A DNA stretch of 64,000 nt from Megalonaias nervosa (GCA_016617855.1 JAECUM010009780.1:25659-89658); one strand, 5' to 3'; counted from the stretch's first letter, positions 49,325 to 56,910 are shown. The notes: generated by a model not told the origin, from the letters alone. Numbers and translations are program-made.

Positions 49325-52018
49325 GCAGTTTTTAAATTACCAATCATACATCATGTTCTCCTAATATATTATGTATCTAGATGATATAACTGGGTCACAT
49401 GGGTATAAATAGAAAAACTATACATAAAAAAAATCCCAATTTTGCTGCCACTTCATAAAGTTTGAGTCTTGACTTAAGATATTTGATCAGGTTTAAATCA
49501 AACTTAAATTTCATCCAATCAGCAGGCACCAGTTTCACTAACATAATCTTAAAGTTAAGTTCAGCATTAAGATATTTGGTTGATCTATTTTGAGTCAATC
49601 TTAAATTTTGTCCAATCAGATCACAAGATTTTGAACAATTCTCAAGCTCAGACACACCTTTCAATTCTGAAGTCTGATTGGTCACAGTGATTTGTGGCTA
49701 TGATGTCAAGGCTACAAAAGTGATTCAGTACCTTGCAATGAGCAAATTATTGTAAAAGAGAGAAAGAGAATATGAGTAAAAATCTAGTACCAAAGTAGAG
49801 TTATGTTTTTCAGGAAGTCCAACTTATCATAAATTTATTAAGCCTATATACTGTGAAATATATTGGTATGTTTACACTAACCGTGTTTTGATCACCATGA
49901 CAGATCATGAGATTCTCGCATTAATTCACTTTTCAACAAGGCTTTGTTATACCATATTCTTTTGGGATGCTGTATGATATGTTACTCAATGAGTGCCATA
50001 ATTACTACATGTTTACGTTTCCAAAGATAGATGCAATGTCCGTATGTGACACCAAAAATGAGACTGTAAACAGATGTAGTTGTTAGAGGAATTAATATGG
50101 CAGGTGGCACAACAGAAAGTTTTGTATGAAGAGGATAAATAAATGCTGTTTTACTTGTGTTTCTGCAGTAAAATTTGTCATCAGTACTGATATTAAATAA
50201 GACCATTTTATTTGTTTACGGATATATATGCAATATCTTGATACTTTATGACAATATACTGAAAAAGCACCAGGTGTAAATTACACCCAGCTGCTCTGTT
50301 GATACATGTAGGAACATTTTAATACCCAGTCTATGAAGTAGAAGTACTAATATTTTAGCACTAGTGATTTCTTGTAGCTAGTGAAAGGTCAGAATTTTAA
50401 AATAAGTCTTCAGTTTATGTGTGAGAATTATTTGTAATTTCATGGCCTGATCATTGGATTCTATACTAATGCTGAAGTCCTGACTTAAGTTCTGGTGGAT
50501 CAGGTGATATCCAGCCAGATTTCTTGTTTCTTGATTTAAATTGATATCCAGAATTAAACTTAGTTGGTCAGATCAAGGCCTGACCCAGACTTTTCAACCA
50601 CAAATCTTAAGTTAAGCTCCAAATCACATAACTTTGACAGTCTTCAGTTTTGATGAGTGTATGTTTGGTTTTGTAGGGTTTAACGCCATTTTTTAGCACA
50701 AGATAGGCTGTACATGGTGGCCAGTATATTTGGTGGAGCAAGAACCTGGGAAGATCCCAGAAAGAACCACTGACTCACAGCAAGCTACTGGCAAGCTTTC
50801 TGACACACCCACATTGGTTGAGCCACAACTCACATCTCATGCAGACAGAGGTGAAATGAGTGATTTGTAATGGTGAGTGCCTCAGACCACTCAACCAACC
50901 AGAGCCCCTGTACAAAGAGTGAAATCAAAAATATAAGCATTCAGGATATGTTAATTTTAGTCCCTCATCTAGCATGCCAAATTTCTCTGACCTTTTATAT
51001 GTTTCAAGTGTTATGTCTGAGGGAGATTTTGAACATGAGATGCATGTCACGCTAACACCATGTCATTGGAACTTTCTGAACACAAAAATCATGCTCAAGC
51101 TTAGAGTTGAAAACCAGTTCTGTAACTTTGGTCAGCGTGAAATTCGACTCCTGGAACTTTCAAGAGTTTTTTATTGTGGTTTCAGCAGGATTCTAAATTT
51201 CAGTTACTTAGGCATTCTCTGTTAGTATTAAGTCTGTTATTGGGTACTGTGCTTGAGTTGGAGTTGCATGCTCAGAAAGCTTTGAGAACATGGAGTCTGA
51301 GATCAAAAGGAGCATAACAATTAGAATATTAATAATTAATCATTTATTTCTGTCACACTAACCAACAGAAATACTGGTAGTTCTTTTGATAAGATTTGAA
51401 CCAGGAATAATGTTATGGCAACAATCTTTGCATGGTATTGTTTCATAGCAAGATACCAAATTATTTGTTTGAAATAAAATGTTAAATGGAATCATTCCAA
51501 AGATCTTTAATTTCAGAGTTAAAAGCATTGAACATTTTAATAGTAAATATGTTTAAAAAAGAGCAGCAATGCTAAATATACTTAAAATACTGTCGTTTTT
51601 AAATGTTTTACTGGTACTTTTATTTAATTTTACAAGATTTAAAGATTGTGCAGACAAAATGTACATTTAAGTAAAAAAATCTTAAGTGGTGACTGAAAGT
51701 CCATGGCATGGTCCACAGATTTTCCATTACTAATATAAAGGTTTTAATTTTCAGCCGTGTTTCACTTCATCTTCATATTAGTAACAATAGTGAATCCTAA
51801 TAGAATTATTGGATATTTTGTTGGGTTTTCTTTTTTTCTTTTTTTTAATAATTTCATAGCACAGAGGCATTCTAGTTCTAATTATGTAATGTCTTGCAGG
51901 CCGATTGTCCAAGGCTACCACTGCCTCAAGTAGAATGAGTGGAAGTTATTCCCAGTTATCAACCAAAACAACAGCAAGCACAGGCAGTGTGAGTGGGAGG
52001 CCACCGTTCAAACCCTAG
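25655..52018 (+). CDS. CEP41: CEP41 (centrosomal protein 41), eight exons, 5' end not in view
   Basis: This is the span of a spliced gene; exons are listed separately. The joined exons (899 nt) encode about 298 residues plus one split codon, ending at TAG 52016-52018. Vertebrate CEP41 is about 373 residues, so roughly the first 48 are missing and presumably lie upstream. Recognition rests on collinear matches: [15 protein letters not shown] near the start, SRSTLQ-VI-GVGE in the middle, [18 protein letters not shown] at the start of the rhodanese-like domain, [18 protein letters not shown] and FPEGL. CEP41 is known as a basal-body/ciliary protein needed for tubulin glutamylation in the axoneme, through ciliary entry of the glutamylase TTLL6; human mutations cause Joubert syndrome. 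The rhodanese active loop here reads YDEDER and has no cysteine, so the domain is probably a binding module and not a sulfurtransferase. All seven intron phases agree and no frameshift or internal stop is seen. The introns are full of repeats. Confidence 0.95.
25935..26722. repeat. Minisatellite-core element 1 (~150-bp units) with hairpin 3' end
   Basis: It opens CCATCATCTCTCTGTCCATT and then runs through about five diverged units carrying CTACTCCTCCTGAATGGATG, ATGGGGTTTTCA, ACTTCTTATGATGTCTAG and AAAATGGTG. It ends in a non-repeated segment with GAAGAAATGG and a hairpin GGCCCTTCAAGGGGCTTTTG. The element at 38040 has the same start, core and end. It lies in the CEP41 intron after exon a. Confidence 0.75.
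26810..27085. mobile_element. Palindromic element P, copy 1
   Basis: The core CAAACTGCATAGACCCAGAT...AGATCTATGTCTGTGCAGTTTG folds on itself, and a second hairpin half precedes it (AAACAACATAGACCCTGATC ... GATCAAGTTCTGTGTTATT). The ends ACAGTACCATTTATGATTGC and TTATAAGCTATGGTAA are roughly inverse. The left hairpin has an extra insertion. Confidence 0.7.
28120..29395. repeat. 67-bp satellite array, about 18 copies, with higher-order repeats
   Basis: Monomers read ACTGTTACATGAAATCATAG, AATGAACACCATTAACTTTG, ATAATGTATCAGTAGATCAT, GGTCTAC. Each holds the near-palindrome TAGATCATGGTCTA. A block of three distinguishable monomers starting near 28321 recurs almost unchanged near 28521, a period of about 200. 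At its right edge the array passes into GCAGTTGGGCTTAGT, which matches the end of palindromic element P. Confidence 0.93.
29410..30180. other. CEP41 intron, plain sequence
   Basis: AT-rich intron with no repeat or exon recognised, apart from short poly-T and poly-A runs. Confidence 0.6.
30181..30653. mobile_element. TIR MITE, 473 bp, in CEP41 intron
   Basis: The left terminus TATGTTAACCCTATCTACAC and the right terminus inverted, TATGTTAAACCTATCTACAC, match over about 38 bases including CTTGG and TTGAGCAG, with few changes. TA at both ends may be the target duplication, suggesting a Tc1/mariner-type or other TA-targeting family. The 99-codon frame inside (30249-30548) has no recognised domain. 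Confidence 0.8.
30654..32065. other. CEP41 intron, mostly plain sequence
   Basis: No exon recognised. The segment 31630-31715 (AGTCCATAGAATTTTATCAT...AGAAGCTGGATAAA) has a diverged partner at 36857-36945, so a short dispersed repeat is present in both introns. Confidence 0.5.
32070..32172. mobile_element. Palindromic element P, half copy
   Basis: Only the right hairpin half is present (CAAACTACATAGACCCAGAT ... GGTAGATCAGGGTCTGTGCAG) with the right end GACCTGACCTTTAAATGAGC. Confidence 0.65.
32437..32668. mobile_element. Palindromic element P, copy 2
   Basis: Two hairpin halves are separated by TTGTTCTGCTGATTAATTAT. The left end ATATACATACTTGTAATTCA and right end TGAAGCAAGTGTATATATGG are inverse. 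The internal half is CAAACTGCATCGATCCAGAT ... CAGATCTGGGTCTGGGCAGT. No coding capacity. Confidence 0.75.
32774..33105 (+). mobile_element. SINE family A, copy 7 (best preserved)
   Basis: Complete: GACCGCTCCGGTGGCCTAGT, then GGTTAGAGCGTCCGCCTCAG, B box GGGTTCGATCCTGG, body, tail TTAAAAATCATAATCACATC ending in (ACATC)n. The head folds like a tRNA anticodon arm (CCGC-ctcagat-GCGG). It is nearly identical in its 3' half to copy 8. Confidence 0.95.
33106..34872. other. CEP41 exon b flanks and intron, plain sequence
   Basis: Apart from exon b, the only feature is a faint tRNA-like SINE relic on the minus strand at 33718-33850 (GGTTGCAGGTTTCATACTG as a possible B box). Nothing else recognised. Confidence 0.45.
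33361..33409 (+). CDS. CEP41: CEP41 exon b
   Basis: The acceptor is TCTGTTTCAG and the donor GTAAAG. The 49 nt give 16 codons starting [11 protein letters not shown], matching the vertebrate VIQVA segment that directly follows the exon-a match. It ends in phase 1. The preceding intron is 7.6 kb and holds the 26 kb minisatellite element, the 67-bp satellite, a MITE and a SINE. Confidence 0.88.
34873..35026 (+). CDS. CEP41: CEP41 exon c (low-complexity linker)
   Basis: The acceptor is CTTGTTTCAG and the donor GTTAGT. The 154 nt complete a split Asp codon, then 50 codons rich in Gly, Pro, Ser and Thr, ending ERTSRSTLQ. The vertebrate protein also has a poorly conserved acidic/Ser linker here ending in SRSTLQ. 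It ends in phase 2. The ATG at 34860 lies in the intron and is not a start. Confidence 0.9.
35260..35692. repeat. 46-bp tandem repeat, about 9 copies, in CEP41 intron
   Basis: The unit TTAAATTATGTAATTAACAT plus GCAGTCCAAACCTATTTTAA plus TGGCAT repeats with a measured spacing of 46. The first four copies are nearly identical and later copies diverge (CCCATTTTAATGGCACTTAA). Confidence 0.95.
35817..35962 (+). CDS. CEP41: CEP41 exon d (start of rhodanese-like domain)
   Basis: The acceptor is CATTTCAG and the donor GTGAGA. Its first base completes a Gly codon, then 48 codons run from [14 protein letters not shown] to [20 protein letters not shown]. This is the first beta-strand and helix of the rhodanese fold ([11 protein letters not shown]) and one of the best conserved blocks of CEP41. 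It ends in phase 1. Confidence 0.96.
36120..36480. repeat. Short member of the 13.3-kb minisatellite family
   Basis: GGAGTTATGCCCCCTGATTT, TTTCAATCAAAGATGGCATG and TTAATGAGACCTCTAATAAG match units of the 13330-14560 array. The start AAGGCCCTGCTAAATGAAGT is unique to this copy. Confidence 0.6.
36481..37590. other. CEP41 intron, mostly plain sequence
   Basis: A short dispersed repeat at 36857-36945 is shared with 31630-31715. On the minus strand 36792-36755 reads CTGATGAAGGCTCCAGGAAG, a motif type often found at the ends of retroelements. No exon recognised. Confidence 0.4.
37596..37668. repeat. (AT)n microsatellite
   Basis: About 73 bases of pure alternating AT within a CEP41 intron. Confidence 0.97.
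38040..39252. repeat. Minisatellite-core element 2 (~150-bp units) with hairpin 3' end
   Basis: It opens TCATCTGTCCATCGTTTTGC and runs through about eight diverged units with the same order of phrases as at 25935. It closes with AAAGGAAGAAATGG and a hairpin AGCCCTTTTAGGGGACT. The shared unique 3' segment shows that the tandem core belongs to a defined element and is not free satellite. Confidence 0.78.
39450..39800. repeat. GATGAT/GGTGGT compound minisatellite
   Basis: (GAT)n and (GGT)n runs alternate with GTACTTGTGG and GACCTTGATG. Apparent His-rich frames on the minus strand are by-products of the repeat. Confidence 0.95.
40109..40372. repeat. Three long (AT)n tracts with duplicated flanks
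   Basis: Tracts lie at about 40109-40167, 40203-40270 and 40317-40371. The flank TCATGTTGA..TTCTTGCACACACA occurs before the first two tracts, so a unit of flank plus (AT)n has been duplicated. Confidence 0.95.
40645..40746. repeat. Near-perfect 38-bp inverted repeat, 27-bp loop
   Basis: The left arm 40645-40682 begins GATTATGTTTCAACTAGTTT and the right arm 40710-40746 is its inverse with a single mismatch (GCAGATG versus GCGGATG). No target duplication is obvious. It may be a foldback element or a palindromic rearrangement. Confidence 0.9.
40995..41705. repeat. 37-bp tandem array interrupted by a SINE
   Basis: The unit is about TTGATTAAACATTGATTTAT plus ATCGATTTCTTGAACAC. One unit lies left of the SINE fragment (41035-41172) and about 14 lie to its right. 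Some copies have an extra 12-base TTTATAACATTG duplication. Confidence 0.92.
41035..41172 (+). mobile_element. SINE family A, copy 8, 5'-truncated
   Basis: Only the 3' 138 bases are present, from CATGCTACATGTCTGCGGCA to (ACATC)n, without the tRNA head. ATCGATTTCTTG flanks both sides and could be the target duplication, though it is also part of the surrounding 37-bp repeat. The sequence differs from copy 7 by about one base over the shared body, so it is a young insertion. 5' truncation is usual for LINE-driven insertion. Confidence 0.9.
41708..42067 (-). mobile_element. SINE family A, copy 9, with (TG)n tail
   Basis: (GT)n at 41708-41761 runs into GATTTGGATTTTTGACATAG and the reverse body, ending at the head GTAGGCCACCAAAGCGGTG. 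It ends about 127 bases upstream of CEP41 exon e. Confidence 0.92.
42194..42261 (+). CDS. CEP41: CEP41 exon e
   Basis: The acceptor is TTTTGTTTTCAG. The donor GTATCC is weak at positions +5 and +6. It completes an Ala codon and gives [20 protein letters not shown], matching the vertebrate block after CHI. It ends in phase 0 at CAT. The preceding 6.2 kb intron holds the 38 kb element, long (AT)n tracts and two SINE insertions. Confidence 0.9.
42262..44562. repeat. CEP41 intron with ~130-150-bp degenerate tandem repeat (42620-43980)
   Basis: Phrases recur: TTTCAACAAAACTTGGTACA, CCTTGGCCCACAAAAGACCT, GGGGTTATTAG, TTCAAGGTCA, AAAAGTAGATTTTGG and GCATTTTATTTATGGATGAT. About eight strongly diverged units are present. 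A tRNA-derived SINE interrupts them at 43391-43600. The ends of the intron are plain. Confidence 0.7.
43391..43600 (-). mobile_element. tRNA-derived SINE, third family
   Basis: On the minus strand the head GATGGCTATGCTATTAGTGT and B box AGGATTGAATCCTTCC are properly spaced. A body with CATGTTATGTCCCTGAGGAA follows. It is unlike families A and B. Confidence 0.65.
44563..44677 (+). CDS. CEP41: CEP41 exon f (degenerate rhodanese active loop)
   Basis: It reads [20 protein letters not shown] and continues to [10 protein letters not shown], ending in phase 1 at a GTAAGC donor. The 5' edge is the least certain in the gene. An in-frame TAA at 44539-44541 means the acceptor must lie after it. GTGAAG before 44563 gives KNQ as in vertebrate YKN; CAG before 44572 would also keep phase 0 but drop three residues. 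The classical rhodanese loop begins with a catalytic Cys, and here that stretch is YDEDER. Confidence 0.88.
45054..45239 (+). CDS. CEP41: CEP41 exon g (end of rhodanese-like domain)
   Basis: The acceptor is CTTTTTCCAG and the donor GTAAGT. It completes the second Gly of LSGG, then [15 protein letters not shown] closes the rhodanese-like fold. A Ser/Pro/Asn-rich stretch follows, then [20 protein letters not shown], matching the vertebrate PAEN block. It ends in phase 1. The ATG at 45056 is an internal codon. Confidence 0.93.
45931..46055 (-). mobile_element. SINE family B, copy 3, head missing, next to (GTT)n
   Basis: The family tail and body (GGGCTTAATGCCATTTTTCA, AGAAGAACCCAGG, GGCAAGCTC) are present but the tRNA-like head is absent. 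(GTT)n at 45908-45930 abuts the 3' end and probably derives from its tail. Confidence 0.75.
46193..46428 (-). mobile_element. SINE family B, copy 4
   Basis: A complete copy. On the minus strand the head is CCAGGGCGGCTGAGTGGTCT with a good A box (TGGC/CGGCTGAGTGG) resembling class II tRNA (Leu/Ser). A body and a tail GGCATTAAACATGCCAAAAC follow. Confidence 0.82.
46429..49255. other. CEP41 intron, plain sequence
   Basis: 2.8 kb of AT-rich intron. Two similar short segments, near 48541 (CAGTGACAGAGTTACCTCTC) and 48871 (CAGTGATGGAGTTACCTCCC), look like one diverged duplication of about 330 bases. No exon recognised. Confidence 0.5.
49256..49324. repeat. (AT)n microsatellite
   Basis: About 65 bases of alternating AT, preceded by (GT)n. 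Confidence 0.97.
49325..50662. other. CEP41 intron, plain sequence
   Basis: No exon or mobile element recognised. Several short AAGTTAAG/CTTAAGTT-type segments around 49440-49620 and 50470-50620 are loosely similar to each other. Confidence 0.45.
50663..50908 (-). mobile_element. SINE family B, copy 5
   Basis: Full body with GGTTTAACGCCATTTTTTAG at the tail and, on the minus strand, the head GGCTCTGGTTGGTTGAGTGG and TCTGAGGC. Diverged but collinear with copy 2. It lies in the last CEP41 coding intron. Confidence 0.8.
50909..51899. other. CEP41 intron, plain sequence
   Basis: AT-rich, no exon or repeat recognised before the acceptor of exon h. Confidence 0.5.
51900..52018 (+). CDS. CEP41: CEP41 exon h (C-terminus and stop)
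   Basis: The acceptor is GTCTTGCAG. It completes a Ser codon and encodes 38 further residues of a Ser/Thr-rich basic tail ending SGRPPFKP, then TAG at 52016-52018. Vertebrate CEP41 has a similar low-complexity tail ending near GKPWK. The preceding intron is 6.7 kb. A possible donor (GTAACG) lies at 52052, only 33 nt past the stop, so a spliced 3' UTR is possible. Confidence 0.85.
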
Positions 52019-52117
52019 CATCACATAGTGGAAATTGTTCGGGATTAGAAGGTAACGTTTATCTGGAATAGGAATGTGCATTACCATCATTTTTCACTCA
52101 TGTATGCAACTTCTGCA

Positions 52118-52377
52118 AATAAAAGAAATTAAAAGGCATGATTTTCTTACCATTTTTTTTCTCCATTTTATTTCTCCATTGTCTAACAATGTTCTAGGAT
52201 TTAACAAGTCTCTCCCCCAACCAAAAACAGAAACAAATTGGTCTGCAAATGGCAGTGGATCTTAAAGGATGTTCATATGAAATTTATCAAAGGAGTAAAA
52301 ATAATTTCTTCCTATTGCAGGCCTTGATCTGCACAGGATTGACAATTTTTAAATGAATTTAATAAGTTTCAAATAAA
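52118..52377 (+). promoter_or_regulatory. Candidate polyadenylation signals of CEP41
   Basis: AATAAA occurs at 52118-52123 and again at 52372-52377, about 100 and 355 nt past the CEP41 stop. Either could end a transcript that reads through the terminal exon. In AT-rich DNA such hexamers arise by chance, so this is weak without transcript data. Confidence 0.4.
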
Positions 52378-52744
52378 ATAAGCATAAATATAAGATCATA
52401 TTTTAACATGAAGCTTATCAAAGATTTATTCAAAAAAGAATATTATGGAGAAAGGTAATTGAAGTACATTTATATAACCTGGGTATTACGCCTTTTGTTG
52501 TTATGACATGAACATTGCATCATTCAAAATGTCATAACCTGACATTATACATGTCTAATGTGTATGTAAATATTAAATTAATTTATGAAATGTGATATCA
52601 GTTATATTATATGATAACTAATTCTATTAGTTTTTAAAATATTTGATAAAAAACAGGATTTTGTTACATTGCCTGGAACAAATACATGTATGGGTGAGTC
52701 AGAGCGATTTAATTGCACTGTATTGTTTGGTGTTATGCCCCCAA

Positions 52745-52990
52745 ATACCATATATACCTCAAATACCATATTTATGAACCGTATATACTTCTGTATAAGT
52801 TGATTTCAATTCAAATGCAAAAAAAACAGACCCTGGTCTGCATCACATAATGTTCAAGAAAATCAGTGTCTGTGTTGTTTGTTCTACTGATTATTCCCTA
52901 CAAACTGCATAGACTTTGATCTACAGGCAAATTATGGGATGGCAGATCTGGGTCTCTGTCATTTGCAGTTAGATCCAACTTGCAAATATT
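52745..52990. mobile_element. Palindromic element P, copy 3
   Basis: The right hairpin half CAAACTGCATAGACTTTGAT ... GCAGATCTGGGTCTCTGTCA and the connector TTGTTCTACTGATTATTCC are present. The left half is diverged (AAACAGACCCTGGTCTGCAT ... AAAATCAGTGTCTGTG). Confidence 0.7.
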
Positions 52991-53216
52991 TATGGCAAGA
53001 GTTGAATGGATGTATGATCATGTCACATCTGTGGATTGTCATGAGATTGCAGATATATTCAGACTTGTACTAGAAACCATTTCTTGAAGAAATTGCTTGA
53101 TTTAATTTCTGACAGATGTATAATGCAATAAAAGACCTGCATCTTGCCTATGAGAACTACACAAGTCAAATTTGGACATATTATGTATGAAACATTTTAC
53201 TATAGTGACTAAGAAA

Positions 53217-53369
53217 AGCACTAGTATTCAGTTTTAATACATGTCTAACAAATAAGCACTAGTATTCAGTTTTAATACATGTCTAACAAATAAGCACTAG
53301 TATTCAGTTTTAATACATGTCTAACAAATAAGCACTAGTATTCAGTTTTAATACATGTCTAACAAATAT
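53217..53369. repeat. 38-bp tandem repeat, four identical copies
   Basis: AAGCACTAGTATTCAGTTTT plus AATACATGTCTAACAAAT repeats four times without a difference, pointing to very recent expansion or gene conversion. Confidence 0.97.
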
Positions 53370-54160
53370 CAGATTCATTCTGCTATTGATCTATACTTTT
53401 CTTATGGAAGCATTTGTTTTTAGAAACTGCTTTTGGGGGTGGGTCCCATTACATAGTCTCTTATGATATTATCACAACAAAATTAAACCAGCCTGAAGGG
53501 TGCTTTTTCCTAAGCAAACTTCCCTTAAGGGGCTATATGTCAAGGCCCCTAACACCTAAATGTAGCAATTATCTTAAAAGGTCCCCATTTTCACTGTCCA
53601 AAGGTAGAGATAGACTTGACTGCATATTATGAAGATCCCTGCTGCCAAATGACTTGAAAGTCAAAAGTCAAGACTGCAGACAGCAGCATTCTTTCATTAC
53701 AGATTTTTTTCTTTTATTTGCAGTTCAGGATTTAGATCTCATCAAAAAGCTACAGATGATTGGAACAGTCAGTATTAATGGATATCAGAACATATAACAG
53801 TTATAACTGTGTGAGAGAAAACGAGTTCAAGTCTAGGATCAAATGCTGTGATTTTATTCTACTGCGTGTGTACATTGAGGCATCCGTCCAAGATTTAATA
53901 CATGAGCTATTTGACCTGTGCTTCATATTTAGTAAATATTTGATAAACATGTGCTGTATATACATCAAGTGTTCCAAAGTCGCAAAGAAATGAGGATTTA
54001 TTATTATTTACCATAAATCACTTTATATTTAAGTAAATTTATCTGTTCAGAATCTGAATTAATTACTTGACATGAAACATATATAATGATTTTTTAATAA
54101 TATTTTCATTTATTAAAAGTCATGCCATGAAAATGGTATGTGCAAGTTCTACTTACTATC
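53370..54160. other. Downstream region with a candidate spliced exon at 53724
   Basis: TTTCTTTTATTTGCAG at 53708-53723 is a strong acceptor-like site. The following 74 bases hold a short frame (VQDLDLIKKLQMIGTVSING to a TAA). It could be a terminal 3' UTR exon of CEP41 joined from the GTAACG donor at 52052. Nothing else recognised. Confidence 0.35.
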
Positions 54161-54164
54161 ACAG

Positions 54165-54275
54165 TATGTGAGATACTATCTTACAGTATATGAGATTCTG
54201 TCTTACAGTATGTGAGATGCTCTCTCTTACAATATATGAGATACTCCTCACAATTTCAGAGATACTCTTTCTTTA
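54165..54275. repeat. ~27-bp tandem repeat, 4 copies
   Basis: The unit is about GTATGTGAGATACTATCTTACA, diverging to the right. Confidence 0.8.
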
Positions 54276-54486
54276 CTAATTTGTACTATAAATATATAGT
54301 ATTGCAAATTAGATGAGATTAATCACGAACGGAAATTTTTCAGTTAATTTTAGGTACATGTAGTATATATTTACATTGTATCTTTAGCCTAATCAATTTA
54401 TATATTGATACTATTTTATATTTTTGATCTATTGGCAGAAACCATGCTTTCACTGTTGAAAACTGAAAGACTTTGGTGCTGCTTTT

Positions 54487-54718
54487 TGACTATATGTACC
54501 ATATATACTCACTTAAAAGTGAAGTCAGACTGCAAGCAGCAAAGATACTGATCTGTCACAGCATAATGTGCCTGCAGACATGGGTATATGTTGTTTGTTC
54601 TACTAATTACTACTTACAAACTGCATTGACCCAGATCTGTCAGCACATTATGTGCTGGCAGACCTGGGTATGTGCAGTTTGCAGTTGAACTCGACTTAAA
54701 AGCGAGTATATGGTCATC
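54487..54718. mobile_element. Palindromic element P, copy 4 (best inverted ends)
   Basis: The left end ACCATATATACTCACTTAAA and the right end inverted, ACCATATACTCGCTTTTAAG, are terminal inverted repeats. Two hairpin halves lie between them, separated by TTGTTCTACTAATTACTACT. It has no coding capacity. This copy defines the family edges best. Confidence 0.82.
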
Positions 54719-56660
54719 TATCAGTGAAGTAGTTGTAAAACTTTATGCATATGCTGATAGATTAAGTCAGTTAATTTAGCAAAATTCTTTCAATATTTCT
54801 AATTTATCTTATATTCTTTAGTAGTTGTGGTAAATGATTTGATAAATAATGAAGTAAGTTATAGTAGATAAGGCATAATTGATAGATTCACAGAAATATA
54901 AATCTCCGTTATTGTAACGTTGACATACTCTTTTTTTTGAGAGCCATGTGCACTAATTATTCACAAAGGCAATTGTATAAATGTAATGTGGACTTCAAGA
55001 TGAAAAAAAGACCTTTGTAGTTGCAAAGTGTTTTGAGCACACTATTGGAACCAAAACTCAAATTTAAATTTTTGGGTTTATGGACAATTTTACTTGGAAT
55101 AATGGTAGAGTTGCCAACACTTTGGAACAATTTGGATTATTTGTTCTTCATAGTTGGAGAATTCTGCCAGTGTTTTAAGACTCTAGATGTGGGTTCTTAT
55201 TTTGGAGTTTTTTCATCTGTATGAAGTTATTTTACAAATTCATATTTGTGACTACTGAATCAGAGTGAAAATAAACACTAGTGAATATGTATTGCAACAA
55301 TGTACTATTGTTCATTCTGACATACGATACAAAAAAGTAATTGTTGGCAGCACAGTGTGCATGGGTATGTGACAAATTTGCTCAAATGGTTTTATTAATT
55401 ATTTTTTTCCTCTTTTTTCGTATTTCCTCAGCCACCATGAACAGGTGAGTTTAGGTTGAGACAGCTTAAAAGATTGCTGTTTTTGCTGATCAGCTTTTGC
55501 AGGGTATTATGTAGCCAGGATTGTGCTGATTTGCTGTTAAATTCCATTCATACATACATATCTTGCCCGTTACATACACTGCAGTTTTTCACATCATGTA
55601 ATGTGACAAGTGCTTATGTTGGAGGAATTAAATGGAATCACTATATTTTTGTGGTGTTGAGGATGAAATGCTTCTTTCAAGTGATATGCAAGCTACCCTA
55701 CCTCAGTCTGCTCTGTTAATGTGTTAATATTTTTTTTTTAATTTTCAATAACGTTCAGATCAAAGTCAGATTTTGTGTAAGCAAATTGTATGTATACAAA
55801 ATTTTCTAGACAACATCAGTTCTGGAATTCATCCCAAACTTGTTACTTGCATAAAAATCTTCAGATTGTTCAAATCTCAAAGACTCTAAAGTAAACAAGA
55901 TGCACACCAATTTTCAAACCAAATATTTGTGCTGGAACTCACTGAGTACTGTTATCTATCCCCTGTATTTCATGAGATCTAATTATAAGCATTTGATTTT
56001 TGCCCATTCACCTGTTCAGTCTTCTCATCAGCATATTGCTAATGCATAATAACAGAATGAAAATTTGTGGCATTACTATGCCATATAATTAACATTATTT
56101 TTCATGTGAATTTCATTTGACTAGGGAATTTTTAAACCAGTTTATGCATCTAATGTGATACACAAATCTCTTGTTAATATGTCTTTGCAGCTTAAAGGAA
56201 TTTTTGTACAACTCTTTACTGCATGTGTGTTTTTGATTGTTTCCATAGCTGTTGACAACAACTTGATTAATTTTCCTCCATAATTCAGTTAATATGATCA
56301 TCAAATAAAAACTTAAAATCTGTGAAGAATTTTCAGTGGTACTTCACTGTGAAGAAATTTCAGTGGTACTTTGATGAATTTACAGTGGTACTTTTCTGTG
56401 ATGATTTTGCAGGCTCTAAGATGTTTTTTGTTACTACAACAAAAAGTTTCTTTTATGCAAAATATTTTCTGGGTTAATCCATTTAACATACTTTGGACCC
56501 AGGAAAGGTACTTTCAGTGTGGACTAGTAACCAATAGATGCAAGTTCGAATTTTGAGTCATTTAGATATGAATTGTTTGACTAATCAAAACACAAAGATG
56601 TATTTATGTTTAGAAATGCCTTCCCTGGATATTTAATATGCTAAAATGGAACAGTTCTCT
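54719..56660. other. Intergenic AT-rich sequence
   Basis: No gene recognised. A possible 13-nt exon-like island at 55432-55444 is described in the findings. The 87-codon frame at 55456 has no domain. Confidence 0.4.
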
Positions 56661-56664
56661 ATGT

Positions 56665-56910
56665 GTATGTGTGCTTTGGAAGTCAAAAAGGCCTTTGTTT
56701 CATCTAGTACTTTGTAATATTTGGAAGTCCAAAAACTATTTGCTTCATCCAGTATTTTGTAATACTTGAAAATCCAAAAAGGCCTTTGTTTCATCCAGTA
56801 CTTTTGTAATACTTGGAAGTCCAAAAAGGCCTTTGTTTCATCCATTCCTTTTGTAATATTTGGAAGTCCAAAAGACCTTTGTTTCATCCAGTCCTTTGTA
56901 ATATTTGACA
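56665..56910. repeat. ~47-bp tandem repeat, 5 copies
   Basis: The unit is about GTAATATTTGGAAGTCCAAA plus AAGGCCTTTGTTTCATCCAG plus TACTTTT. A minus-strand frame of 115 codons crosses it only because the unit happens to lack stops. Confidence 0.9.
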
